Shown here: piece after piece, positions 12,735 through 21,326 of the stretch
How the letters are laid out: each line of letters starts with the position of its first letter
Numbering within the stretch: the stretch's first letter is position 1
Assembly: GCF_963855985.1 (NCBI RefSeq)
Contig: NC_087112.1
Span: 5,396,501 to 5,460,500, forward strand
DNA: 64,000 nt
Direction of reading: 5' to 3'
Source of the DNA: Ostrinia nubilalis
Lineage: Eukaryota > Arthropoda > Insecta > Lepidoptera > Crambidae
Translations under genes and position numbers: made by a program
Notes under the pieces: model-generated
What the model was told of the DNA's origin: nothing
Databases searched by the model: none
The model's input: only the letters and a program-made list of their open reading frames with translations

Positions 12735-14006
12735 CCCACTTGTTACTAGCGTTTGATATACGGATCAACATAAAAATTAAATTATTATAAACAATGAGGG
12801 TGGTTTCTGATAACATTGCTTATGTTAAACGATTCCTGTGGGGTCCCTTTGTCCATCAGAAGTGTTCTGTTCTCCATTGGGTGTCACATTTCAATAGTAA
12901 GCGTTTTGTAGTTTTTGTAAATTTTACGATGGCTTTTTCAAGGTGAATACAAACATGATAAGTATTTATTGTAAAGTATTTTTTGCCGAAATATGAAAGT
13001 TTGTAGCCAACTTTTTGTAAATCGATAACAAAATTATAAACATTTTTATAGTAACTGTTACTAATTCAACGTTAAACTTAGTGATCCGTATAAGGAACGC
13101 TAGTAATATGAACTGCGGTATTTTGTTGTTTTAGCGCCTGCCTTTGAGGCCCTTTCCTTTAAATGAAATCATTGAAGAATTGGAGAAAAATGAAGATGAG
13201 TGTATCCCTAACTAAATCACAATTTTCCCGCCGGAAAATCCGGAAAATTGTAATAGTAACTTAACCAAAGAGAACTCTGGTGATGAAAATAAAGTGTCAA
13301 TAGATTTTCCTGGATTACAAATGAGAGCCCTCGTAGAAATCACTAGAGAATTCTTCATCCAGTGATGATGAAGAAGACTGCATCCTGTTAGCTTAGATAG
13401 CCAATTATGCCCTAGACAGGGTCAGTCATGTTTGAAGATATGAAGAAATTATTGTTTGTAAATGAGATGATTTAGTGTGGTTACAGTTGCTTCAAATGCA
13501 TTGAAAATTGCGCCAACTGTCAAAACCAAGAGATTTTCTCCGCCACATAAACAGAGAAGAAGTATTTTAACATCTCAAATTCAGTCACAACACACAAGTT
13601 TTATTAAACTCACGCTTTGATACAAATGCAATGTTTTTTGCAAGAAATAAAATATTATCCTTGATCCCAGAAAATGTTTTGGGCATAATATACAGTTCAC
13701 ACTACTGGAATTAAATTTGAAAAATAATAAATCTAACTCTGAATATTTTTTTATTAATGAATATTCCATATTTTATGCAAATACTTTAATAACTTACGCA
13801 AGTCGCAAAGAGTAGGTATTATCTCTAAGTTCATACAAGTGGCCGTACATATTACTAGCGTTCCGTATATCAAACACCATTTTCCAGCGTTTCCGTAAGA
13901 CCAATATTTTTTTTTGTATTTTTCCTGTTGCCTTGATGCATTAAATAGCCGATATATGTAAAATCACAGGAATCGTAAGAAAAAAGGGATATCCGTAACA
14001 ACTGGG
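12735..14006 (+). mobile_element. piggyBac-like element, decayed
   Basis: TTAA target copies flank the element (12731-12734 and 14007-14010), with inverted ends CCCACTTGTTAC and GTAACAACTGGG. A subterminal motif around TTACTAGCGTTCCGTATA recurs in both orientations (near 12744, 13081 and 13855). At about 13133-13360 a broken frame reads LPLRPFPLNEIIEELEKNED, then stops. This resembles the acidic N-terminal part of piggyBac-family transposases. The catalytic core is missing, so it is non-autonomous. Confidence 0.65.
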
Positions 14007-14963
14007 TTAAGTTGCAGTACCCGTTTTTATTGTGTTTTAGTTTACCCTATTTACTACTTTCTGATGTTATCATTTTCAGTAGGCGAGATTCGAACCGCTA
14101 AAGTTAAATTCTACGTTTTATTATTTATGCATGCTAATGATAAAAATGTCAATTACTTAACTTCCAGACAAGCAATTTATCGGTATGACCTATGATTGGA
14201 GTATCGGACAATGCTTGAAATTGTATTCTATAATAATTATACAATCGTTAGCCTGGCTGATAATCTAAGAACATACAACCAAAATGACTTACAAAAAATG
14301 AAATTGGATTGTGGGTTTATTTTTTACGAAATAATATTTTCAAAAGCTAAAGTTTGTATAATAACCCGAAATAATTGTAATATGAAATATTAAAATAACG
14401 ATGCATGCAAAGCCGCGGTCAAGAGCTGCTAGTTAGAGATAAATTAGAGACTGTAAAAAATATAAGTTAACATCCACATTGAAAGCTTTATAAAATATAC
14501 TGTTTCTTATACTGTCTCTCTCTCTTACATACTACAATCTAGGTTGATGAAGAGAGACGTAAGAAATAAAATATCAGACATCCGTATTCAGTAACACACC
14601 TCTGACATACATAGCAAACATTTTAACGTTTTAATATCTAAACTAAAGAATGTGTCCCTAATAGCGATTGCAACAGCTTATACCCGTTGAAAAGCTGCAT
14701 TAGAGTGGAATAACATAGAATTATGTAACGTTTAATGAGTAGTGCAATTAAATTGCCGGCCAACTACGTAAATGTGACCCCTCTGACCGATATCTGATTT
14801 TGCATCGGGTACTTAATCGATTTGTGACGTCAATTTTTTTATCAAGAATTCTCTGACTGTATCATATACTTTATAACTATGTACTACATGTCTGACTATA
14901 TGACACAAATGAGGGGTTTTGGGCCATTTCTATAGAATCAGACTTAAGGTTTACGTTTAACCG

Positions 14964-15121
14964 AGTCAGTGCCTGCTGAGGTATGGGATTAGCACGTGAG
15001 GGTGTTTTTGTGACTGTCAAACGGCAGCGAGACTTCATAACTTCAGATTTGTATGCTCTGTCACGTCATAATATGTCAATGTCACCCGTCCCGTGCCGCT
15101 TCCATACCTCAGACACTGACT
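14964..15121. mobile_element. MITE (family A, copy 1)
   Basis: Ends GAGTCAGTGCCTGCTGAGGT and the inverse CCATACCTCAGACACTGAC. The body contains GTGAGGGTGTTTTTGTGACT and TATGCTCTGTCACGTCATAA, both nearly repeated in the copy at 58195-58350. Non-coding. Confidence 0.55.
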
Positions 15122-15246
15122 GAGTTTAGTGCTAGAACTATAAATTGTTTTTTCAGGGCTAGAATTAAGTGTCCTATGTGTTAACTACCCTAAACCTACC
15201 CACTAATCATTGATTAACTTAACATCAATTCAATCACATCAGCTTA

Positions 15247-15421
15247 GAGTAGGCGCACACCGTTGATTTTTCGTCGGCCGATAGTTTAGTCGGGCAGTTG
15301 ATCAGTATGGGCATGTATGGGAGTGCGCACACTACGCCGATTCGATTTGGCCGATTCTTCATACAATTTAAAATCGGGCACAACTATCGGCCAACTAAAA
15401 ATCAACGGTGTGCGCCTACTC
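15247..15421. mobile_element. PIF/Harbinger-like MITE
   Basis: Near-perfect inverted ends of about 25 bp starting GAGTAGGCGCACACCGTTGA. TTA flanks both sides (15244-15246 and 15422-15424), fitting the 3-bp TNA duplication of Harbinger-type elements. It ends 122 bp before lgs exon 2. Confidence 0.7.
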
Positions 15422-15543
15422 TTATTGTACAGTCAGTATCAAATATTTCGTAAAACCCAAAGTGGCCATAACTTAATTGGGGTGTCACTAATTGACTCTG
15501 ACTGTAGTAGAACTGCCACATAACATCGTCGCCATGTCCCCAG

Positions 15544-15726
15544 GTCATGGATCGCGGCCGCCTTCAGCGTCGCTGCCGACGCCGGCTGCGCTGAAGAAGG
15601 AGCCTGACGAGCCCCCGCACAGGGTAAAAATGGAGCCCCACAGCCAGCCGGGCGGCGAGGACTCCGCCGCCGATATGGGCGTCGATGGCATCAAGACTGA
15701 AATTGACGGCCTCATGGATAGCGACG
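15544..15726 (+). CDS. lgs: lgs exon 2
   Basis: Acceptor CCCCAG ends at 15543; donor GTATGT begins at 15727. The exon takes one base from exon 1 and leaves one base. It encodes a disordered segment with GHGSRPPSASLPTPAALKKE and then acidic and Lys-rich runs including VKMEPHSQ and GIKTEIDG. The repeated K-x-E motifs flanked by hydrophobic residues (VKME, IKTE) look like sumoylation consensus sites; that is inference. Fly Lgs also has similar VKEEP and VKIE motifs in this region, from memory. Confidence 0.9.
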
Positions 15727-16524
15727 GTATGTTATGACCACTAACTACTAGAAAAAAAAAACAATAAAAGGGAAAAAATACAATAATATGCCTAAAAAAA
15801 TAACTGTAAAATGTTAACTACATTTGTAAATTTAAAACCTTGTACATAAATAAACGTCTATAGAGAATGGAGACTACAAGTTTTCTCGTAGACATTAGCG
15901 AGAAACTATCACCACTTGCTATAAAAATACATTATTGACTTAATATTCAAGAAATTGTTTTGTTTGAAACCGAACTCCGGCAATTTCAGCCGGAGATTAA
16001 AAAAAAAACTTACAAGACTGTATGTCGGCCTACATTTTGTGTGGTAAAATTACACCTATTACAAACACATAACTCATAGAATTATTCTTCGTTGCCCTCG
16101 TCAATACCCATTACGCAAGTTCAGCTTTCCTTGCCGGGACTATTCCCACCTCTCGTTCCCACCGCTGCAACTCCTGTGTAGCCAGGATCTACAGCTTGAC
16201 CGCCATAAAAACTCAACCAATGAAGGCTCAGCTTTCCCTAACACGCGGCTCCATCTGTTTCTGGTAAAATCGTTTGGTTGGGCCTCATGTGTCTTTAGAA
16301 CTGTTTAGAACGGATTGCGATTGTGGCGGAAAAGTTTTCGAGTGGTTAAGATGTAGGCAGACAATTCCACTTGTTGAACCAACGATCTTGTGAAGGTTGG
16401 GTGCGAGCAGCGCCGGACAAAAAACTACATAAGATGCTACAGAGTTTCATTAAACTTGCCGTCACCACTACATTCATATCTGGTTCATAAGAAAGATTGT
16501 TTATATGCATTTTTGTTTACCCAG

Positions 16525-16655
16525 GTGACCCCACAAAATCCCCACAGTGTGAGCTGGGAGGACCAGGCTCACTCAAGTCAGAAAGGCTTTCCTCAGACTC
16601 AAACGACATATTGGACCCACAGACTGGCCTAAGAGGCTCTTCAAGTAACCTCCAG
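16525..16655 (+). CDS. lgs: lgs exon 3
   Basis: Acceptor TTTACCCAG ends at 16524; donor GTAAGA at 16656. Phase enters with two bases and ends on a complete CAG codon. It encodes a Ser-rich disordered stretch including CELGGPGSLKSERLSSDSND. No domain is recognised; it belongs to the N-terminal linker before HD1. Confidence 0.9.
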
Positions 16656-16970
16656 GTAAGATCTTTAAATTCAAATATATAAGTACGAGTATATGTCATA
16701 AATGGAAATACATAATACAAATAATCATCCTTTCATCAAACCGAGATTTTTGTTTGTTTATAAAACTTGTTTCATCTCTTTCTTGAATACGTATTTCTAG
16801 TTACAGTTAGTATATTATGCAAAATACCGACTATTAACCATGAAAGTGAAACGCAATTTTACAAACGTTTACCTCAAATAGCTGCAATTTCTCGAAAGCG
16901 TGAATGCATAATGATCGAAGATCCGGCTCGAAGGACCAATTATAGGAATAACCAGCGATATCTCTTGCAG

Positions 16971-17144
16971 GATGGCAACCAAAACTGCCGCAACCCAAAC
17001 ATGGGTCCAGAGAATATGGGGTCGTGTAGGATGGGTGGCGGCGGGGGTCCCATGGGCCCCGGCGTGTCTATGGGCCCCATGTCGGCAAGTGAGGCGCAAA
17101 CTTTGCCGTCCAATGTCATCAGCAAACAGGCCGGCAGTATGGAG
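16971..17144 (+). CDS. lgs: lgs exon 4
   Basis: Acceptor CTCTTGCAG ends at 16970; donor GTAACA at 17145. It has 58 codons in phase 0, including NPNMGPENMGSCRMGGGGG and EAQTLPSNVISKQAGSME. It begins the Met-Gly-Pro style that dominates later exons and ends just before HD1. Confidence 0.9.
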
Positions 17145-17378
17145 GTAACATTAACACATCTTATATCGTGTTAGCAACTACAGGCTCTATTAACAGCCTT
17201 GAACTGTATTTGAGATATTTATTATGAGACAGATAGACTTAAAACTTAATATAAAAACTTATATCCCACCATAAAATTAAATGTTGTCATATAAAATATT
17301 GCCAAAACGAGACCTCATGGCTTGCACTGTAAAAAGTTTTCAGATCTCATATAGAATAGAGCCAAGTTTTTAATACTA

Positions 17379-17571
17379 AAGCCTGGTCCGTGAGCACATA
17401 CAATTTTGTCCAATGACCCCAAGCTACCCGTAATTATGTTGCTGTCGCGCTCGCACACTCACTGCGGGCGCCCGTCGCACAGTCGCGACAGCAATATAAT
17501 TACGCGCGAGCGATAAGGATGGGTAGCTTGGGGTCATTGGACAAAATTCTACGTGCTCACGGACCAGGCTT
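17379..17571. mobile_element. Tc1/mariner-like MITE (family B, copy 1)
   Basis: Inverted ends AAGCCTGGTCCGTGAGCAC and its complement, with TA on each side. Inside each end is a long inverted segment containing TTGTCCAATGACCCCAAGCT. The same family is at 34516-34676 and 41517-41929. Confidence 0.75.
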
Positions 17572-17774
17572 TACTAGCCTTAATTCTACACTTAAGTCAA
17601 AATATTTTGGCCGCTTCGCTTCCATCAAATGGGCGTAAGGTGAATATTCGTTCATTACCTACTAACAGAAGAACTAGTTCTTGTAGTAAAGCGAAATCTT
17701 GTAAAATATTTCCAAAAGAAACTCTGATACTTCAAAACTTGTAGAATACTTACTAAAACCGTCATATCCTCCAG

Positions 17775-17903
17775 CAGCAGAGCCAAATCTTCGTGTTCTC
17801 AACACTACTGGCCAACAAAGGCGCCGAGGCCGTGCTGTCCGGGCAGCATCACTCCATCATAGCGTACCACTGTGCGCAGCCGGGGACTAAGAAGTATTTG
17901 GAG
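17775..17903 (+). CDS. lgs: lgs exon 5: HD1, Pygopus-binding domain
   Basis: Acceptor CCTCCAG ends at 17774; donor GTAAGC at 17904; 43 codons in phase 0. It reads QSQIFVFSTLLANKGAEAVL and then SGQHHSIIAYHCAQPGTKK. This is the HD1 of the BCL9/Legless family (fly: IFVFSTQLANKGAESVLSG; vertebrate: VYVFSTEMANKAAEAVLKG), which binds the PHD finger of Pygopus and links it to Armadillo/beta-catenin in the nucleus. It is the strongest evidence for the gene's identity. From memory, fly Lgs has DFF right after the LE that ends this exon; here the next exon goes straight to KHPLKM. The exon's 3' end is duplicated in the following intron. Confidence 0.96.
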
Positions 17904-18022
17904 GTAAGCATTTTGTACCTTATGGGTAGATAGTAGAGTTGGGATTTGGTTAGAGTACGACTGTGCGCAGCCGGGGACTAAAACGTATTTGGAGGTAGGC
18001 ATTTTGTGTCCTATGGGTAGGT
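17863..18022 (+). repeat. lgs: tandem duplication of exon 5 3' end and its donor (2 copies)
   Basis: Bases at about 17863-17938 (exon 5 end plus the first intron bases) recur at about 17955-18029 with small changes: ACTGTGCGCAGCCGGGGACT, then a TATTTGGAG donor and a CATTTTG(T)..CCTATGGGTAG tail. The second donor (17995, GTAGGC) is 91 bp after the first, so it is not in frame, and a TAG lies between them. Confidence 0.85.
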
Positions 18023-18123
18023 AATAGAGTTGGAATTTGGTTTAGGGATCTCCCACAGTAGCGTCTTGAGCGCTGTCGTCTTGGCAGCGCCCGCGCAACG
18101 ACGACGTCGAGTTTTTCAGTATA

Positions 18124-18336
18124 AGGCTGCGTTTCCACTGAAGTGGAGCTGCGCGGACTTGAGTGGAGCAGAGCCGTGTAAATAGGTAGGTGTTTCCACT
18201 AAAGCTGCCCAGAGATGAGCGGCGCAGGGCTGAGTTGTGTAGCTGGCTGAAGTGGAGCCGAGCAGTGTGATTGGTCAAGTTTTATAAGTCTATGCTCAGC
18301 TCCGCGCAGCTCTCAGCTTCTGTGGAAACGCAGCCT
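18124..18336. mobile_element. MITE with AGGCTGCGTTTCCAC ends
   Basis: Inverted ends AGGCTGCGTTTCCACTGAAG and CTTCTGTGGAAACGCAGCCT, and internal repeats of GTGGAGC-type sequence. A similar end, AGGTTGCGTTTCCACC, occurs at about 41965. Non-coding. Confidence 0.65.
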
Positions 18337-18583
18337 AAAGAGCGTTGGTGCGCCACGCCGAAGCTGGCGAAACGACGCTGTTCGGAGACGCTAGTGTGGA
18401 GAAGTCTTATCTATCACCAATCATTAGTTTAAATTAAAATGAGTTTGTTTCGGACCGTAATCCATTTAGTGTTAGTAGCAATTTTGTTTTAGAACTTCAA
18501 TGAAACACTTCTTCTGAACAGTAATTAAGACTCTCTTTAATTATAGCTACTCGTTATAAATCTTAAAAATGTATTTCTTCCAG

Positions 18584-18949
18584 AAACACCCCCTAAAAAT
18601 GGGCCAATTCAACAAACAGAACCCCGCACAGTGGTTAAACAACCTCGCCATGGCGAAAACCAGGGGCGGCATGCGTGGGGGGCCCAATATGATGGGCGGG
18701 CCCAACCAGATGGGCCACATGATGGCCGGGCCCATGGGCGGGATGGGCCCCATGCCCCACGGCATGGGCCACATGATGGGCCCCAGTCGCATGGGCGCGC
18801 CCGGCAACCAGATGATGATGATGAAGGGTGGGCCCGGGCAGATGGGCCAAATGGGACCCATGGCCCCCATGGATGGGTTTCCAGGGGGCACCCCGTCCTG
18901 TGGTGTCATGGACGGCCTCGGTGCTGATGGTGAAATGCCCTGGGACACC
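18584..18949 (+). CDS. lgs: lgs exon 6, post-HD1 segment and first Met/Gly-rich block
   Basis: Acceptor TTCTTCCAG ends at 18583; donor GTAAGT at 18950; 122 codons in phase 0. It begins KHPLKMGQFNKQNPAQWLNN, comparable to the MKNPLKI segment after HD1 in fly Lgs. A long Met-Gly-rich run follows, with motifs such as GGPNMMGGPNQMGHMM. It ends MPWDT, where fly Lgs has a MCWEGG-like motif (from memory). The low-complexity DNA gives long open frames on both strands; only this one has the correct splice phases. Confidence 0.93.
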
Positions 18950-19232
18950 GTAAGTTTATCATTTGTTTCATTATTTATTTCTTAACCTTCCACTATCCTT
19001 TACAATAACAGAGCGTCCTTCAAAATAACAGCAAGTTCAGACGTAACTTACTTGACTTTGGGATCGCCCTTACCCGCGGAATAACAGCGTCATTTTTATC
19101 TAAACTTTACTGTTGTGTGTTGAGTGTAGTAACTAATCAGTCTCCGTTTCTGTCTCACTATCCTTCTCTGACTTTAAACGACCTAAGAGCAAAAACGACA
19201 ATCTAATGACATTTCCAACGTCCTCTTTATAG

Positions 19233-19377
19233 AAAAACCCCTCAGTGATGTCGAACGGCATGTCAAACGGTCCCGGTCAGATGCCCGCGTGCTCGGAGGC
19301 AGGCCAGAGTGACACCGTGCCCTCCTCCGGTGCCGACGCCTCCTCCACAGACGCGCCCTGCCAGTCCGGACCTAAAG
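19233..19377 (+). CDS. lgs: lgs exon 7
   Basis: Acceptor CTTTATAG ends at 19232; donor GTACCA at 19378. It has 48 codons plus one base and encodes SNGMSNGPGQMPACSEAG and a Ser/Ala/Pro tail ending CQSGPKG at the junction. Two further copies of the 3' end and donor follow. If the second donor (19441, GTAAAT) is used instead, the exon extends by 63 bp (21 codons) in frame, so the boundary could vary. Confidence 0.9.
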
Positions 19378-19567
19378 GTACCATACGAGTTATTAACTAC
19401 AGGCAGCATCATCATCAGATCTGCCAGTCCGGGCCCAAAGGTAAATAATGTAAAAGTGTCAACTACAGGCTTCATCAGATCTGGTCTCCACCGCACGTGC
19501 CCTGCCAGTCCGGGCCCAAAGGTAAATAATGTAAAAGTGTCAACTACAGGCTTCATCATCATCATCA
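19358..19567 (+). repeat. lgs: tandem duplications of exon 7 3' end and donor (3 copies)
   Basis: TGCCAGTCCGG(A/G)CC(T/C)AAAG followed by a donor occurs three times, with donors at 19378 (GTACCA), 19441 (GTAAAT) and 19522 (GTAAAT). Each is followed by an AACTACAGGC(A/T)..CATCATCAG tail with a variable CAT/ATC run. Spacings of 63 and 81 bp are multiples of 3, but a TAA at 19446-19448 blocks read-through to the third donor. Confidence 0.85.
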
Positions 19568-19595
19568 GGACTAGTCTCCACTGCAGGAGGAATCA

Positions 19596-19790
19596 AATCA
19601 AATCATTTATTCAGTCATCATTATCTCAGCCATAGGACGTCCACTGCTGAACATAGGCCTCCCCCAATGCTTACCATGTTGCCCGGTTGGTAGCGGCCTG
19701 CGTCCAGCGCTTTCCTGCTACCTTTATGATGACGTCGGTCCACCTTGTGGATGGACGTCCCACGCTGCGTTTTCCGGTACGCATTTATTG
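19596..19790. repeat. LINE 3' fragment, lepidopteran GACGTCCACTGCTG type
   Basis: Contains AGGACGTCCACTGCTGAACA and TAGGCCTCCCCC, with GACGTCGGTCCACCTTGTGG downstream. This resembles a fragment I recall as very common in lepidopteran genomes, probably derived from RTE-type LINEs. Related pieces are at about 36308-36420 and 39110-39160. Confidence 0.55.
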
Positions 19791-19890
19791 AGTACTTAGG
19801 CCCTTTCCTGGGCGCTTATCCACGTCCCATATAGCTTGCTCTACCACTACTTTGGGACAACATGGGCCGGTGCTGAAAATAAGTGTAATC

Positions 19891-20004
19891 CTCGTTTTCA
19901 CCATCAATCCCTAATTTGTAAGTGACCCCTATGAAAACAAAATTTCTGTGTTGTGTTACCATAGGGGTCACTTAAAAATTAGGGATTGATGGTGAAAACG
20001 GGCA
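19891..20004. mobile_element. palindromic MITE (family C, copy 1)
   Basis: CGTTTTCACCATCAATCCCT at the left is inverted at the right (AGGGATTGATGGTGAAAACG), with TAAGTGACCCCTATG arms inside. It matches 29423-29542. Confidence 0.7.
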
Positions 20005-20209
20005 TAAGACTCCCTAATTTACCAGGAGCAAATGGAGGCAACTACAAGCATAATACAAATAGATCAACTGAATATTTTCCATCTATAGGTTTGATAAACC
20101 AAAGAAATGTTTCCTGGAAACGTTCCCCATTTTCTCCGCTTCTCCGGGAAATTTTCCGATAAATTTCTCACATAAATTGATCGATCTCATACCTATCTCT
20201 TTTCCACAG

Positions 20210-20820
20210 GTGTTAAAATCCCCGACGAAAACCTAACACCTCAGCAGCGCGCACACAGAGAAGAACAATTAGCCACGATCCGCAAAATGCAACAAATGCT
20301 GTTCCCAGAAAGTGGGGGTAACGGGAACCCAAACAACGGGGACCAGCAGCAGCAAGACATCAACCCGCCCACGTCAGCACCCATGAACATGCCCTTCCCG
20401 CCCATGTCAATGGGGCCCAACGGACCCATGGGCTCAAACGGCCCCATGGTCTCCATGTCCGGCCCAAACAGCATGAACTCAGGCCCCAGCTGTACTATGT
20501 CCGGCCCCATGGGACCTAACGGCCCTATGGGTCCCAATGGCCCTATGGGTGGACCTATGGGCGGCCCCATGGGACCAAACGGCCCCATGGGAGGCATGGG
20601 TGGGCCACCTGGAATGATGGGCGGGCATGGATCTATGGGCCCCAACGGGATGATGGGGCCAAATGGACCTATGATGGGTGGGATGGGGCCAAACGGACCT
20701 ATGGGGCCGATGGGTCCGTGCGGGATGAAGGGGATCAGAGGCCCGTGCGGGGGACCAGACATGAAAGGAGGGATGTGTACAGATATGCATATGGGGAGGG
20801 GGTGTGGGGGTCCTATGGGG
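20210..20820 (+). CDS. lgs: lgs exon 8: HD2, Armadillo-binding domain, and Met/Gly/Pro/Asn-rich linker
   Basis: Acceptor TTTTCCACAG ends at 20209; donor GTGAGT at 20821. It joins exon 7 through a Gly codon. It starts VKIPDENLTPQQRAHREEQL and continues ATIRKMQQMLFPE. This is the HD2 helix of BCL9/Legless, which binds the first armadillo repeats of Armadillo/beta-catenin (fly, from memory: VKVPDENLTPQQRQHREEQL). After HD2 there is a Gln run and then about 140 residues of MGPNGPM-like repeats, a flexible low-complexity linker. The frame is set by the HD2 match and by both splice phases; the large opposite-strand frame here is a composition artefact. Confidence 0.97.
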
Positions 20821-20869
20821 GTGAGTGACCTTTTGTTTTTATGCATATTCATTGTTGTTTATATGTGCT

Positions 20870-21056
20870 TCGTACGCGTGGATCCCGTTTTATCCCCTTA
20901 GGGATGGAGTTTTGTAAAATCCAGTCTTAGTGAGCAACTACGTTCTAAAAGGAACCCTTATGCAAAATTAGAGACTCCTAGCACTTGTAGTTTCTGAGAT
21001 TTCGTGATGAGTGAGTCAGTCAATCAGTGACCTTTCGCTTTTATAAATATAGATTT
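20870..21056 (+). repeat. SINE-type repeat reaching the acceptor of exon 9
   Basis: Contains GTGGATCCCGTTTTATCCCC, TTAGGGATGGAGTTTTG, TTGTAGTTTCTGAGATTTCG and a GAGTCAGTCAATCAGTGACC tail. Related sequence is at 34950-35060 and 35800-35890. The AT-rich end runs to within about 20 bp of the exon 9 acceptor at 21077. Confidence 0.55.
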
Positions 21057-21077
21057 ATTGTGGTTTTGTGTTTGCAG

Positions 21078-21186
21078 CGGATGCCAAACCCAATGGGCGG
21101 AATGGGCGGGCCTAAACCGTGTATGATGGGTGGACCACACATGGGGCCCAGGATGATGCCGGGGCCTAATATAAATGCAATGAATG
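21078..21186 (+). CDS. lgs: lgs exon 9
   Basis: Acceptor GTGTTTGCAG ends at 21077; donor GTATGT at 21187; 36 codons plus one base. It continues the linker with MPNPMGGMGGPKPCMMGGPH and ends NAMNG at the junction with exon 10. No domain. Confidence 0.9.
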
Positions 21187-21326
21187 GTATGTTATTTTAT
21201 TCAACATTTATTGTACACGTTAATTTATTGATTGAAAGTAGGAAAAAGTTAACCCAATGTCCATATGAAGTTATATGTTTTTTGTGCATTTACATGAATG
21301 TAGGCATTTTAGACACCTTACTTATA

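Larger units (their letters stand above)
8220..15543 (+). other. lgs: lgs intron 1, rich in MITEs
   Basis: A 7.3-kb intron with no host exon that I can recognise. It holds a hAT-type MITE (8575-8956), a palindromic MITE (9074-9223), a Tc1/mariner-like MITE (11292-11674), a decayed piggyBac-like element (12735-14006), a MITE family also found near CNOT4 (14964-15121) and a Harbinger-like MITE (15247-15421). The remaining stretches are AT-rich and unremarkable; a GC-rich hairpin of unknown meaning lies at 8378-8401. Confidence 0.7.

Noticed and set aside
16767..17174. 135-residue frame covering exon 4
   Set aside because: Its N-terminal half is intron; the acceptor at 16970 and phase restrict the coding part to 16971-17144.
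18547..20852. Long - strand frames opposite exons 6 and 8 (Pro/Gly/Ile-rich)
   Set aside because: They mirror the Met-Gly-Pro codons of lgs; HD2 and the splice phases support the + strand only.
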